A stretch of DNA of 64,000 bases from CAKOSP01 sp964549115 (GCA_964549115.1 CAZJTX010000001.1:62001-126000); one strand, 5' to 3'. Numbered from the stretch's first letter, positions 42,796 to 52,537 are shown. Notes: a model not told the origin generated them from the sequence alone. Made by a program: numbers and translations.

Positions 42796-44463
42796 TTGAA
42801 AAATACTAGTGCTACGTCAATCGTAGCTTTAGGTGGCTTAGGTGAAGTAGGTAAAAATATGTACGTCATCAACCACCAAGAAGAAATTATTATTGTTGAT
42901 GCAGGAGTAATGTTTCCCGAAGACGAATTGTTGGGAATCGATTTTGTAATTCAAGATATTACTTATTTAAAGAAAAATGAACACAAAATAAAAGCTTTGT
43001 TTATTACCCATGGTCATGAAGACCATATTGGAGGTATACCATTTTTATTAAGAAGTTTAAACATACCTAGAATTTACACTCCCCAAATAGCATACGATCT
43101 AATACAAAAAAAGTTAGTTGAAAAATTAATTAAGTATGATAATTTTGAAATTATCAACAAAGATTTAATTGTTAAAACGAAACATTTTGAAGTTGAATTT
43201 GTAGAAACCACTCATTCAATTCCGGATACATTTGCAATGGCTATTAAAACCCCAAATGGGACGATATTTGAAACTGGAGATTTTAAGTTTGATTTAACCC
43301 CTATTGGACCCCCTACTGATATTCATAAGATTGCAAGAATAGCAGACGAAGGTATTACCCTTTTATTAAGCGATTCAACAAATTCATTTTCACCCGGATC
43401 TGCCAAAAGTGAAAGTTCGGTAGACGATGCTCTTAATAATATATTCCCCAAACATTTAGGAAGAATTATTATAGCTACATTTGCATCCAATATATATAGA
43501 ATTAAACACATAATAGAAACTTGTAAGAAAAACAACAGAAAAGTTTTAGTTTTTGGAAGAAGTATGGAAGCAAGTATTGATATATCTATTAAAAATGGTT
43601 TGATCGAAGATAAAGGTATATTTATAACTACTGCTCAAGCTAAAAACTTTAAAAAATCAGAAATATGTATTTTATGTACTGGTTCTCAAGGTGAACCTTT
43701 AGCGGCTCTTTCTAGAATTGCAAATGGTTCTCATAAACAAATTAAATTATTACCAGATGACTTAGTAGTATTTTCATCAAGTCCTATCCCGGGTAACGCT
43801 GATAGTATAAATAAAATTATTAACAAATTATATTTAAAAGGAGTAAAAGTTTATACTAACTCTGAATTTAATGACATACATACATCGGGACATGCTAAAA
43901 TGGATGAATTAAAATGGATGCTTAGAATGACCAAACCAAAATATTTTATGCCAATGCATGGCGAATATAGAATGTTAAAAGGTCATGCTAAGCTAGCTGA
44001 GGAGATTGGAATACCTAGAGAAAATATTTTCATTTGTGAAAATGGAGATGTTTTAAACTTATTAGATGGTAAGGTTATAAGAAATGGCAAAGTTCAAGCC
44101 GGAGATGTTTATGTTGATGGTTCTAGAGTCGGAGAAATTGGAAGCGTTGTATTAAAAGATAGAAAACTGATGTCTCAAGATGGAATACTTATAGCAATAT
44201 TAAACATAGATCCCTTTAAAAGAAGATTATTATTAAAACCAAACGTAACTGCTAGAGGATTTGTATTAGTTAATGAAAGTCCGGAACTAATGAAACAAAT
44301 AGAAAATAAACTAATTGAAATAGTAAACTCATTTTTCTTAAGATCTACTTATACATATACTGATTTGAAAAACCAAATAATATTAGAGTTGCTTCCGTTT
44401 ATAAATAAACTAACCGGAAGACATCCAATAATATTACCAATAATTATGGAAATTAAAAAATAA
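42796..44463 (+). CDS. rnj: ribonuclease J
   Basis: 555 residues, the standard length. Metallo-beta-lactamase core with HGHEDH (72-77), TTHSIPDTFA and GDFKFD, the beta-CASP domain with TGSQGEP and the late HTSGHA...MPMHGEYRML, then the C-terminal domain. It combines 5'-to-3' exonuclease and endonuclease activity for mRNA decay and rRNA maturation. Start is TTG 42796, seven bases after AAGGA; it gives KNTSATSIVALGGLGEVGK as in other RNase J proteins. The frame upstream to 42757 is probably untranslated leader. Only one copy is present here, so J1 or J2 cannot be told apart. Confidence 0.95.
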   Translation: MKNTSATSIVALGGLGEVGKNMYVINHQEEIIIVDAGVMFPEDELLGIDFVIQDITYLKKNEHKIKALFITHGHEDHIGGIPFLLRSLNIPRIYTPQIAYDLIQKKLVEKLIKYDNFEIINKDLIVKTKHFEVEFVETTHSIPDTFAMAIKTPNGTIFETGDFKFDLTPIGPPTDIHKIARIADEGITLLLSDSTNSFSPGSAKSESSVDDALNNIFPKHLGRIIIATFASNIYRIKHIIETCKKNNRKVLVFGRSMEASIDISIKNGLIEDKGIFITTAQAKNFKKSEICILCTGSQGEPLAALSRIANGSHKQIKLLPDDLVVFSSSPIPGNADSINKIINKLYLKGVKVYTNSEFNDIHTSGHAKMDELKWMLRMTKPKYFMPMHGEYRMLKGHAKLAEEIGIPRENIFICENGDVLNLLDGKVIRNGKVQAGDVYVDGSRVGEIGSVVLKDRKLMSQDGILIAILNIDPFKRRLLLKPNVTARGFVLVNESPELMKQIENKLIEIVNSFFLRSTYTYTDLKNQIILELLPFINKLTGRHPIILPIIMEIKK

Positions 44464-44486
44464 AAACGAGAAATCGTTTTTATTTT
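44462..44486 (+). terminator. terminator of rnj
   Basis: AAAAACGA / TCGTTTTT with GAAA tetraloop, then ATTTTTT. Confidence 0.9.
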
Positions 44487-44499
44487 TTATTACAAACCA

Positions 44500-44511
44500 G
44501 AACAATTGTTT
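44500..44511. promoter_or_regulatory. LexA/SOS box of lexA
   Basis: GAACAATTGTTT, one base from the Gram-positive SOS consensus GAAC-N4-GTTC. It overlaps the -35 of the lexA promoter (TTGACA at 44510-44515, 17-base spacer, TATTAT at 44533-44538), the usual place for self-repression. Confidence 0.82.
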
Positions 44512-44554
44512 GACATCGGGGAATACATTATGTATTATTTAATTAGGTGATATT

Positions 44555-45172
44555 ATGGAAGAATTAACAAAAAGACAATATGACACTCTTTTGTTTATTA
44601 AAAAGTTTATAGCAAAAAATGGTTTTCCCCCTTCTATTAGAGAAATAGCAGCAGGATTAAATTTAAGTAGCCCTGCTACTGTGTTTACGCATATTAAAAA
44701 GTTGGAGGAAAAAAACATTTTAAAATCTACTGGAGGAAAATCTAGAACAATCGAATTGTTAGTTGAAAATGAATATATTGAAGGTGGAGATGAAGTTTCT
44801 AAAATACCACTTCTTGGAATGATTAGTGCTGGTGACCCAGTGTTAGCTATTGAACAACCCAACGAGTTTTTTGCTATACCATCTAATCTTCTTCCAAGCA
44901 AAAAAGATGTGTTTGCATTAGATGTATCAGGAGAGTCTATGATTAATAAAGGTATCCATGATAAAGATATAGTTATTGTTAAAAAACAACCTAGTGCCAA
45001 TAATGGTGATGTTGTAGTTGCACTAACAAATGAAAATGAAGTAACACTTAAAACTTTTTACAAAGAAAAAAATCATTTTAGGTTACAACCTGAAAATGAC
45101 TTTTTAGAACCAATAATATTAAATGAAGTTAATATATTAGGTGTCGCTGTAGGTTTATATAGAAAAATATAA
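44555..45172 (+). CDS. lexA: LexA repressor
   Basis: 205 residues. N-terminal winged helix (RQYDTLLFIKKFI, PPSIREIAAGLNLSSPATVF) and C-terminal S24 peptidase-like domain: autocleavage Ala92-Gly93 in MISAGDP, nucleophile Ser128 in SGESM, base Lys166 in VTLKTF. It represses DNA-damage genes until RecA filaments trigger self-cleavage. A SOS box lies in its own promoter; no other clear box was noticed in the window, although addA (60.8 kb) would be a natural target. Shine-Dalgarno AGGTGA. Its stop touches that of the rhomboid gene. Confidence 0.96.
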   Translation: MEELTKRQYDTLLFIKKFIAKNGFPPSIREIAAGLNLSSPATVFTHIKKLEEKNILKSTGGKSRTIELLVENEYIEGGDEVSKIPLLGMISAGDPVLAIEQPNEFFAIPSNLLPSKKDVFALDVSGESMINKGIHDKDIVIVKKQPSANNGDVVVALTNENEVTLKTFYKEKNHFRLQPENDFLEPIILNEVNILGVAVGLYRKI

Positions 45173-46315
45173 TTACCTAAATATCATATAACTTAAAAAC
45201 GCGATTAATATAATTAATGCAATGCTTGCATTAATTTTTTCTTGCTTAGAAGTTTTATCAACTATACCAAATGATGCGGTTGATAAATACCCTCCTATTA
45301 ATCCTCCTATATGTGCTGCTACATCTATACCAGGTATTAAAAATCCTAATGCTAAATTAATTATTACAATTGGTAATATTTGATTTTTTAGGGCATTAGA
45401 TAAATATAATCTAAAATGAAACCCAAAATATAATAATGCTCCAGCTAAACCAAATATTGCACCGCTTGCCCCAACTGAAATATTGTTAGTAAATAACACC
45501 GACATTAAAGAACCGATTATACCACTAACTAGGTATATACCCGTAAATTTCAATTTACCTATATAATTTTCTACTTGAGATCCCAACATATAAAGAGCAT
45601 ACATATTTATTGCAAGATGTAAAAACCCAGCATGTAAGAACATTGATGTTACCAATCTCCAAACTTGACCACTCTTAACTAGTGGTGCATAATTTGCCCC
45701 AAACATAACTAACGTTATTGGGTCTTCTGATCCTTTTCCTAATATATAAGTAAGAGCAAACACTACTATACACAGGGCCATCATTATTTTTGTCATAATA
45801 ATTCTTTTTGGTCTAAATATGTTTTCAAATACTTTATTACTCTTTTCAGTCTTATCGTTTATATCTGTTGTCATACTAAATAAATGATCAACTTTATCTA
45901 TTTCTTTATTTATTTTTTTAGAAATTTCAGGAAAGGCAGTTTTTATATTATTTTGTTTTGTAAAATCTTTTATATTTTTAGCATTTATAGTTTCTATGCC
46001 TTTTGTTTTTGAAGGTTTAACATAATCACCTATGTTAACACAAATATTTAACGTATTAAAATTAAAAGATAATGTTTTCTTTTTTATTTGTTTTATAACA
46101 TTTTCCACTTTTAAAACATCATATTCATATTGTTCACTATTATGAATATAATTATTATTTATTCTTATTACTTTATAAGGGCCCTCAAGATTTTCTAACC
46201 ACACTTCGTTTTTAGAACCATGCACTATAATTGGAGAATAGTTTTCTTTTGTTACAAAATAATGAACTAAACTCATTACCATACCATCTTGGGGTCTTAC
46301 TGAAATTGAATCCAT
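45173..46315 (-). CDS. rhomboid-family intramembrane serine protease
   Basis: 380 residues: a soluble N-terminal region of about 170, then about seven membrane helices. GASGAIFGL supplies the catalytic Ser (about 283), AAHIGGLIGGYL the His (about 332), and HAGFLHLAINMYAL is the conserved L1/TM2 segment. The large cytosolic N-domain resembles the YqgP type of Bacillus, which removes misfolded membrane proteins and transporters. Shine-Dalgarno GGAGGAG. The stop codon abuts the lexA stop with no intervening terminator. Confidence 0.9.
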   Translation of the reverse strand: MDSISVRPQDGMVMSLVHYFVTKENYSPIIVHGSKNEVWLENLEGPYKVIRINNNYIHNSEQYEYDVLKVENVIKQIKKKTLSFNFNTLNICVNIGDYVKPSKTKGIETINAKNIKDFTKQNNIKTAFPEISKKINKEIDKVDHLFSMTTDINDKTEKSNKVFENIFRPKRIIMTKIMMALCIVVFALTYILGKGSEDPITLVMFGANYAPLVKSGQVWRLVTSMFLHAGFLHLAINMYALYMLGSQVENYIGKLKFTGIYLVSGIIGSLMSVLFTNNISVGASGAIFGLAGALLYFGFHFRLYLSNALKNQILPIVIINLALGFLIPGIDVAAHIGGLIGGYLSTASFGIVDKTSKQEKINASIALIILIAFLSYMIFR

Positions 46316-46353
46316 AACTCCTCCACTTATATATTTTACTATATATAAATGGG

Positions 46354-47238
46354 TTAGTAAAGTTCGAGACTTTTTAGTTTATCATCAAATTCTTTCGGTA
46401 ATTTTATTTCAAAAGTCATTACTTCTTTTGAAATTGGATGAACAAGACTCAATTTATACGCATGCAAATATTGATTAAACGAATCCTCTTTATATTTACC
46501 ATATACTGGGTCATTATATACAGGATGTCCTATATAAGATAAATGAACCCTTATTTGATGTGTTCTTCCAGTTTTTAAATTAATTTTTAATAATGTATGT
46601 TCTTTATATCTTTTTAAAACTTCAAAATAAGTAATAGATTCTTTTCCATCTTTAGAAGCTTCCATTAATCTAAAATCTTTATTACTTCTGCTAATAGGTA
46701 CATCTATTTTACCTTTTGATGATGGAACTATTCCTTCAACCAACACTTTATATTCTCTATTTATTTTATGTTTTTTAAAATCTTTTGATAATATTTTATG
46801 TACTTCATTGTTTTTAGCTACTATTAGCAATCCACTTGTATCTTTATCTAATCTGTGCACTATACCTGGTCTTTCCTCTCCCCCTATATCGGATAATTCC
46901 TTAGTATAAAATAATAAAGCATTAACTAAAGTGTTTTTAAAAACACCACTTCCAGGATGAGTTACCATTCCACTTGGTTTATTCACAACTAATATATATT
47001 CATCTTCATATATAATATCCAACTTAATATTTTCAGGTAATATTTCAATTACTTCTTCTTCATAAAAAACTGTTATTACATCTTTAAGAGAAACTTTATA
47101 AGATGGTTTAACGTTTTCACCATTAACTAATATTAAATTTTCTTTTATTAAAGTTTCTATTTTAGATCTTGATATATCCGTGTTACTAGCAACATATTTA
47201 TCTATTCTAATGTTTTCTTTATTAACGACTAGTTTCAT
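46354..47238 (-). CDS. rluD: RluD-type 23S rRNA pseudouridine synthase
   Basis: 294 residues. N-terminal S4 domain (1-60, RIDKYVASNTDISRSKIETL quoted core DISRSKIETL) and the RluA-family catalytic domain with HRLDKDTSG; catalytic Asp131. GRTHQIRVHLSYIGHP is the conserved end motif. It forms pseudouridines in helix 69 of 23S rRNA in the characterised relatives (positions 1911/1915/1917); the exact target here is inferred. It overlaps lspA by 17 bases, the lspA-rluD order common in Firmicutes. Confidence 0.93.
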   Translation of the reverse strand: MKLVVNKENIRIDKYVASNTDISRSKIETLIKENLILVNGENVKPSYKVSLKDVITVFYEEEVIEILPENIKLDIIYEDEYILVVNKPSGMVTHPGSGVFKNTLVNALLFYTKELSDIGGEERPGIVHRLDKDTSGLLIVAKNNEVHKILSKDFKKHKINREYKVLVEGIVPSSKGKIDVPISRSNKDFRLMEASKDGKESITYFEVLKRYKEHTLLKINLKTGRTHQIRVHLSYIGHPVYNDPVYGKYKEDSFNQYLHAYKLSLVHPISKEVMTFEIKLPKEFDDKLKSLELY

Positions 47239-47677
47239 CTTTTTTCTCCTTTAAAACAATTGATATTCCATATAATATAAAACCTATAGTTATTAGTATA
47301 TCTGCAAAATTAAAAACAGGAAATCCATACCCGAATATATTTACAGATATATAATCTACAACATAACCTCTAAATATACGGTCAATTAAATTTCCTAGTA
47401 ATCCGCCGATTACAAAAGAATATATAATTACATTTAATTTCGTTTTATCTTCTTTCATTAATTCATTGTTTATAAAAACCAATATCAAAATACTTATTGC
47501 AATTATTATATATTTAACATTATCTAAAAGACCAAAAGCCACACCATAATTTTTAACTTTTGTTATATACAAAAAATTATTAATTAATGCAATATCAATT
47601 AATAATTTATTAGCAAACATCTTTAAAGTTTGATCTATAATTATCCATAAAAAACTTAACGCATATACTCTTTTCAT
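47222..47677 (-). CDS. lspA: lipoprotein signal peptidase (signal peptidase II)
   Basis: 151 residues, four membrane helices. Catalytic aspartates are Asp108 in RGYVVDYI and Asp126 in FPVFNFADI; the NYGVAFG and GGLLGNLIDR boxes are also intact. It removes signal peptides from lipidated prolipoproteins, for which the 9.8-kb lipoprotein is a client in this window. No Shine-Dalgarno is visible; the ATG lies five bases after the stop of the preceding gene, so translation probably re-initiates. Confidence 0.95.
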   Translation of the reverse strand: MKRVYALSFLWIIIDQTLKMFANKLLIDIALINNFLYITKVKNYGVAFGLLDNVKYIIIAISILILVFINNELMKEDKTKLNVIIYSFVIGGLLGNLIDRIFRGYVVDYISVNIFGYGFPVFNFADILITIGFILYGISIVLKEKKDETSR

Positions 47678-47682
47678 AATAA

Positions 47683-49071
47683 TTATACTATCTCAGAACA
47701 CACTTCTATAGTTCCGTACCAATTAAATTGAGTGAACAATAATTTAATTAAAATTGGCAAGAAAAACAATATTATAGTATAAATAAATCTTTTTAATGCT
47801 GTCGAGGAAGCTTTTTTGATTGCGTCATTATCTTGGGCTATAAGTGCCTTAAAGACATCCATAGAACTTAAAAGAAATAATCCGCCTATTCCGGCTATTC
47901 TAATAATATTTAATGTTAACTGTATCCAGTAAGCTGGATGACTTTTATCATCAGGTTCTCCAAATATAGCACCGCAAGATGCATCTTTTACTTCTAAATT
48001 TCCCAAATCAAAATACTCATCTAAAGTAACCAATAATACTTCATCCATATTTCCTTGGTTATCCAATAAGCCTTGAACTAATTCTGCTCCTGATTCATCT
48101 CCGGCATCTGCCAATTCTTTAGCCTTCTTTTCAAGAACATCTAGAATCATTTCTTTAACTGATTTATCAGAAAGATAATCTTTACCCCTATAGACTTCTC
48201 GTATCCAGTTTTTCATAAATTCAGGTAAAATTAACAAGTTTGTAGCGTAATCTTTTTTTATTCTTTCTTCTTGAACATTTATCAGTTCTTTAAATATCGC
48301 CTCATATATTTCATCCGCAATTTGTTCTGAAGATTTTTTATCTTTTAAATCAGGATATAATTCTATGTATTTATCAAGTATTTTATCCATTGATGGAGAA
48401 ATAGAATTTTCAACAGATCTTTTAAAAGTTGTTTCTTCATTCACTTGCAACGGATGACCATCATGTTCAGGATGTATTCTCATTGATCCTGTTCCAATCA
48501 TAGGAACACTCCAATACACAAACGAATCTTTACACACATTTGGAGCATCTGCAAAGCACTTTAAATTAGCATTATAATTGGTTTTTGATCTTGGTTCGGT
48601 ATATGCCCAATCATCAAAATACACATTATTTGCACAAGAAAATCTTGTTATTCCATCTACCGTAGTAACAGTTGTAAGTTCTCCCGGTGTAGGATCTGGG
48701 TCCAAATACATTTTTTTATAATAGTTATATGCTCCTCTAGGAAATGTACATTTACTATTAGTGTCAGAGTGACAACCTTCATCATCAACTCTTTTTTCAA
48801 ATATAGCTCTAAAACTTGACGGACCTTGTGTATAATTCGAATTGTTCGGAGAATAAAGAGCAAAATAACCTATTTTTGTGTCATAAGGATCAACCATATA
48901 TAATATTTGCATAATATCTTCCGATGCACCAGAACTTCTATAAGTACATAATGGAATACACAATTTGTTTTGCACACAAGTTTCAAGATTTATAGGCGTT
49001 ACTGCATTTACTGTTTTGGGCAATAAAATTAGTAACAACAATATCGTTAAAACTCCAAATTTATTTTTCAT
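47683..49071 (-). CDS. exported protein with C-terminal two-helix membrane module
   Basis: 462 residues. Signal peptide 1-23 (LLPKTVNA), then a Cys-rich ectodomain of about 350 residues that I cannot assign, and at about 375-462 a module with two membrane helices joined by a charged loop: NIIRIAGIGGLFLLSSMDVF, AQDNDAIKKASSTALKRF, IYTIILFFLPILIKLLF. The same module ends both NlpC/P60 proteins at 50-52.5 kb. In helix-loop-helix order and in the Asp/Lys-rich loop it resembles TrbC/VirB2-type pilin subunits. The ectodomain has about 14 Cys. Shine-Dalgarno GGGAG. Confidence 0.75.
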   Translation of the reverse strand: MKNKFGVLTILLLLILLPKTVNAVTPINLETCVQNKLCIPLCTYRSSGASEDIMQILYMVDPYDTKIGYFALYSPNNSNYTQGPSSFRAIFEKRVDDEGCHSDTNSKCTFPRGAYNYYKKMYLDPDPTPGELTTVTTVDGITRFSCANNVYFDDWAYTEPRSKTNYNANLKCFADAPNVCKDSFVYWSVPMIGTGSMRIHPEHDGHPLQVNEETTFKRSVENSISPSMDKILDKYIELYPDLKDKKSSEQIADEIYEAIFKELINVQEERIKKDYATNLLILPEFMKNWIREVYRGKDYLSDKSVKEMILDVLEKKAKELADAGDESGAELVQGLLDNQGNMDEVLLVTLDEYFDLGNLEVKDASCGAIFGEPDDKSHPAYWIQLTLNIIRIAGIGGLFLLSSMDVFKALIAQDNDAIKKASSTALKRFIYTIILFFLPILIKLLFTQFNWYGTIEVCSEIV

Positions 49072-49108
49072 AATTACTCCCTTTAATTTATTATACTACA
49101 TATTTATT

Positions 49109-49960
49109 TCATTTTTTATTTACAATTAAACTTTTTATAAGTTTTTTATTATTAAAGATTACAATTTGTTCTTCAGCTAATCTAAAATTAAATATACTAT
49201 CCTCTAATATTTCACCATCATAATTACATGGCATTATTTCTTTAGACCGTATAGTAACATTAGTGATTTGTTGTTTTTTTACATATTTTAAAGATTCGTG
49301 TGTTCCCTTTACTAACTTGGTTATAGCATTAATTATCTGCGCCTTATTAATTCCTTCTATTGCATAAAAATCTAATACACTATTATCGACTTTCGCATTA
49401 AGTGCAATTTTAAAACCATTCCCATAATATCTACCATTGCAAACAGTAAGGATTGTATACTTTTTATAATTATCATTGTTTATAGAATATAGTTTGTTTT
49501 TATATTTGAAATAAGTATAAAGTATACTTTTTATATAAATGTTCGATGTATCTCCGGTTGTTTTTTTCATTTTGTTAGCATTTTTAGCTATTTCAGCATC
49601 TATACCCACAGAGGCTACATTAATAAAATATTTATCATTAACAATTCCCAGATCTGATTTAAAAACCTGTGGATGGTTTTTTATTGTTTTATAGAAATCA
49701 TTTCCACTACCACCTGGTATTACCCCAAGCATAGCTGTACCTCCAACCATTCCATTTACTATTTCGTTTAATGTTCCGTCGCCACCAACTGAGTATATAA
49801 CCTTAGCTCTGTTTTTATATCGTCTTGCAAGTTTTACTGAATCGCCTGCTTTTTTAGTGTAGGTTAATATCCAGTCCTTTTCTTTAATCATTTCTAGTTT
49901 ATCTGCAATTAATTGGGCATTACCCCCACCCGCTAAAGGGTTAATAATAAAAACAATCAC
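49109..49960 (-). CDS. diacylglycerol/lipid kinase family protein
   Basis: About 283 residues of the DgkB/YegS group: NPLAGGG near the start, nucleotide motif SVGGDGTLNEIVNG, then GGSGNDF and the Cys-Asn-Gly-Arg-Tyr-Tyr-Gly-Asn-Gly strand, with a beta-sandwich C-terminal domain. It phosphorylates diacylglycerol or a related lipid, recycling it from lipoteichoic acid synthesis. Start: an ATG at 49978 is possible, but it lies in a stretch conserved because it encodes the end of the NlpC/P60 gene; GTG 49960 overlaps that stop as GTGA and gives MIVFIINPLAGGG, typical of the family. Confidence 0.9.
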   Translation of the reverse strand: MIVFIINPLAGGGNAQLIADKLEMIKEKDWILTYTKKAGDSVKLARRYKNRAKVIYSVGGDGTLNEIVNGMVGGTAMLGVIPGGSGNDFYKTIKNHPQVFKSDLGIVNDKYFINVASVGIDAEIAKNANKMKKTTGDTSNIYIKSILYTYFKYKNKLYSINNDNYKKYTILTVCNGRYYGNGFKIALNAKVDNSVLDFYAIEGINKAQIINAITKLVKGTHESLKYVKKQQITNVTIRSKEIMPCNYDGEILEDSIFNFRLAEEQIVIFNNKKLIKSLIVNKK

Positions 49961-51147
49961 TTTATTATTTCTCCACATTCATTATTGTAATCATTTCCAT
50001 AAACTTTCATATACCCTAATAATAAATTAAGTAAAAGTGGTAAGAAAAACAATATAATAGTATACATAAATCTTTTTAAAGTTGTTGTAATTGCTTTCTT
50101 AGTTGCTTCATCATCTTGGGCAGATAATGCTTTTACTAAATCTATTGTACTAAGTAATAACAATGCTGCGATAGCTGCAATCCTTACAATATTTAAAGAC
50201 ATTTGAATCCAATAAGCAGGTTCAGCTTTATTATTTATATTTCCTAACATACCGTTACAAGCAAAATTTTCATCTATTGCAAGTGGAGTTAGGTGTAAAT
50301 TTGCTTTATCATCTGTTTTTATTAAACTAATTATTCCATCATCTTCATCAGTAGGAGCACCAGTTATAAAAGAACCAGAATTTATTACTTTAAAAGAAAG
50401 TTTGCCACCCTTTCCTACAATGTCTCCACATTTCCAATCATTCCAACGAATATAATTAGTTTGTCTTTTAAGATTAGAACCATAAAAAGCATAATTATAT
50501 CCATCTATTGCTTGTAATTCCTTAGAAAAGTTTTGATATTTCATTTCATAAGCTAATTCTTGATTATATGTATAAGGTCTTGCACAACCTGGCATTCTAC
50601 CAGGCGACTTATATTTAGTTAGGTCATCTACTTGCACCGCACCTGTTCCTGATGTGGTTTGGTGAATAAAATTATCCCCACCTAAATATAAACCAACGTG
50701 AGGCGCCATATCCAAACCCCATTTTTTATAATAATCTAAATACAATAAATCCCCTGGTTGTATATAGTTACAATCTATCATTAAGTTAGCATTTTTCATT
50801 GCTCTTACTGAACGTACAACACCCGTTCCTATTGCAGTATTAGTATATTTTGTATCAGCCCAATATAATCCAACTTGAGTTAAAGCATAATGAGTAAAAC
50901 CTGTACAATCAAAACCAGTAAGACTGTGTCCTCCTAGTACATATTTTACGCCAATTTTAGAAACCCCAGCACACGCAATATGCTGACCTAATGTCTTAGT
51001 ACCGGTGCCACCTCTAAAGCCGGGTTGACCACCTGGTATTGAAAATCGTTCTCCTGTTTCATCTACTACTAATTCAGCATTTACCACATTTATAGCAAAG
51101 AACATTAATAACACAAATAATAACGATTTAATATATTTTTTATTCAT
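49957..51147 (-). CDS. NlpC/P60 hydrolase with C-terminal two-helix module (copy 2)
   Basis: 396 residues: signal peptide 1-24, NlpC/P60 domain 50-200 with Cys81 in GFDCTGFTHYAL, His150 in APHVGLYLGG and His162, an intermediate domain with WNDWKCG, and the shared module (about 310-396) NIVRIAAIAALLLLSTIDLV, AQDDEATKKAITTTLKRF, then a Phe-rich second helix. The peptidase would cut peptidoglycan stem peptides, here tethered to the membrane by its C-terminus. It is the product of a tandem duplication with the 51.3-kb gene; the intervening DNA holds remnants of miaB and of the lipid kinase gene. Confidence 0.85.
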   Translation of the reverse strand: MNKKYIKSLLFVLLMFFAINVVNAELVVDETGERFSIPGGQPGFRGGTGTKTLGQHIACAGVSKIGVKYVLGGHSLTGFDCTGFTHYALTQVGLYWADTKYTNTAIGTGVVRSVRAMKNANLMIDCNYIQPGDLLYLDYYKKWGLDMAPHVGLYLGGDNFIHQTTSGTGAVQVDDLTKYKSPGRMPGCARPYTYNQELAYEMKYQNFSKELQAIDGYNYAFYGSNLKRQTNYIRWNDWKCGDIVGKGGKLSFKVINSGSFITGAPTDEDDGIISLIKTDDKANLHLTPLAIDENFACNGMLGNINNKAEPAYWIQMSLNIVRIAAIAALLLLSTIDLVKALSAQDDEATKKAITTTLKRFMYTIILFFLPLLLNLLLGYMKVYGNDYNNECGEIIK

Positions 51148-51181
51148 TTCTTTATCCTTATTTAATTTATTATACCATTTT

Positions 51182-51265
51182 TTATTTTAATTTAATATCT
51201 ATACCGTCTAAACTAAAACTTTTAACATCAGTTATGTAAACATCTATAATATTATCAACTTCTTT
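51182..51265 (-). pseudogene. copy of the 3' end of miaB
   Basis: The minus strand still encodes about 27 codons ending DVYITDVKSFSLDGIDIKLK-stop, one residue different over that length from the end of intact miaB (DVYITDAKSFSLDGIDIKLK). Flanking bases through the stop match too. It has no start and no function of its own; it is left from the duplication that created the second NlpC/P60 gene. Confidence 0.9.
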
Positions 51266-51294
51266 TTATACCGTTTTATCCACCATCTTTTTAA

Positions 51295-51320
51295 TATGTC
51301 CTAATAATAAAACAATTACT
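51295..51320 (-). pseudogene. remnant of the 5' end of the lipid kinase gene
   Basis: Directly after the stop of the upstream NlpC/P60 gene the minus strand reads ATAGTAATTGTTTTATTATTA, matching the start of the lipid kinase gene (AAGTGATTGTTTTTATTATTA) apart from a few substitutions and one lost T. The GTG start has become GTA. It marks the other edge of the duplicated unit. Confidence 0.75.
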
Positions 51321-52509
51321 ATCTTATTTCTCCACATTCGGGATTAAACTCATTACCATAAACTTTCATATAACCAAATAGCAAATTAAGTAATATAGGT
51401 AAGAAAAACAATATTATAGTATACATAAATCTTTTTAACGATCTAGTTATTGTTTTTTTGGTTACTGTATCATCTTGAGAAGATAACATTTTAATTAAAT
51501 CTATTGTACTAAGTAATAATAATGCTGAGACAGCCGCAATTCTTATTACATTTAAAGCCATTTGAATCCAATAAGCAGGATCCGATTTATTTCCTACATT
51601 TCCTAAAAGACCATCGCACGGAAAAGTTTTATCCATTTCAAGAGGTTTTAAATGCAAATTTGTTTCATCATCAATTTTGATTAATTTTATTACTTCCGAA
51701 TCAGAAGATGATCCCGTACTGGTTTGAATAGAATTTATTACTTCAAATGGAATTTTACCCCCTCTTCCAACAATTTCTTCACATTTCCAATCATTCCAAC
51801 GAATATAATTAGTTTGCTTTCTTAGACCAGAAACAGAAAACGAAAAATTATAGCCATCTATTGCTTGTGATTCTTTAGAAAAGTTTTGATATTTCATTTC
51901 ATAAGCTAACTCTTGATTATAAGTATAAGGTCTAGCACACCCCACAATTTGTCCTGGCAAACTATAATGTTTAGATAATATATCAAATTGAACAGCATTA
52001 GCATATGTAGATTCGGTCTGATGGATAAAATTATCCCCACCCAAAAATATACCAACGTGAGGAGGATTATCTGTAGCATACATTCTATAATGATCTAAAT
52101 ATAATAAATCTCCTGGTTGGACATAATTACAGTCTTCCAACAACAAGTTTGCTTTTTTCATCGCTGCATACGATTGCACAACGCCATTTCCTAATGAAGC
52201 CCCAGGATTGTTTGGAGATTCCCAGAATAAACCGACCTGAGTTAAAGCGTAATGAGTAAAACCCGTACAATCAAAAGCATCAAGTCTATGACCTCCCATT
52301 TCATAAGGTGTTCCAATTTTAGGAATACCCGCACATGCTATATGTTTGCCTAAAGTTTTGGTTCCTGTTCCACCTTTAAAACCAGATGCTGTACCCGGAA
52401 TAGAAAATCTTTCTCCAGTTTCATCCAACACTAATTCTGCGTTTACCATATTCATGGAAAACAACATTAATAATATAACCAATAATAATTTAAAATGTTT
52501 TATCTTCAT
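51319..52509 (-). CDS. NlpC/P60 hydrolase with C-terminal two-helix module (copy 1)
   Basis: 396 residues, close paralog of the 49.96-kb protein, with Cys81, His151 and His163 in the same places, so both should be active. The blocks YNQELAYEMKYQNFSKE and TNYIRWNDWKC are almost unchanged, while the region 95-125 and 255-275 varies. C-terminal module with SSQDDTVTKKTITRSLKRF loop. It is the copy directly downstream of intact miaB, 28 bases away, so it is probably in the ancestral position on that side. No good Shine-Dalgarno is seen (ATAAAGAT). Confidence 0.85.
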   Translation of the reverse strand: MKIKHFKLLLVILLMLFSMNMVNAELVLDETGERFSIPGTASGFKGGTGTKTLGKHIACAGIPKIGTPYEMGGHRLDAFDCTGFTHYALTQVGLFWESPNNPGASLGNGVVQSYAAMKKANLLLEDCNYVQPGDLLYLDHYRMYATDNPPHVGIFLGGDNFIHQTESTYANAVQFDILSKHYSLPGQIVGCARPYTYNQELAYEMKYQNFSKESQAIDGYNFSFSVSGLRKQTNYIRWNDWKCEEIVGRGGKIPFEVINSIQTSTGSSSDSEVIKLIKIDDETNLHLKPLEMDKTFPCDGLLGNVGNKSDPAYWIQMALNVIRIAAVSALLLLSTIDLIKMLSSQDDTVTKKTITRSLKRFMYTIILFFLPILLNLLFGYMKVYGNEFNPECGEIR

Positions 52510-52537
52510 ATCTTTATGTATTTTATTATAACATTTT

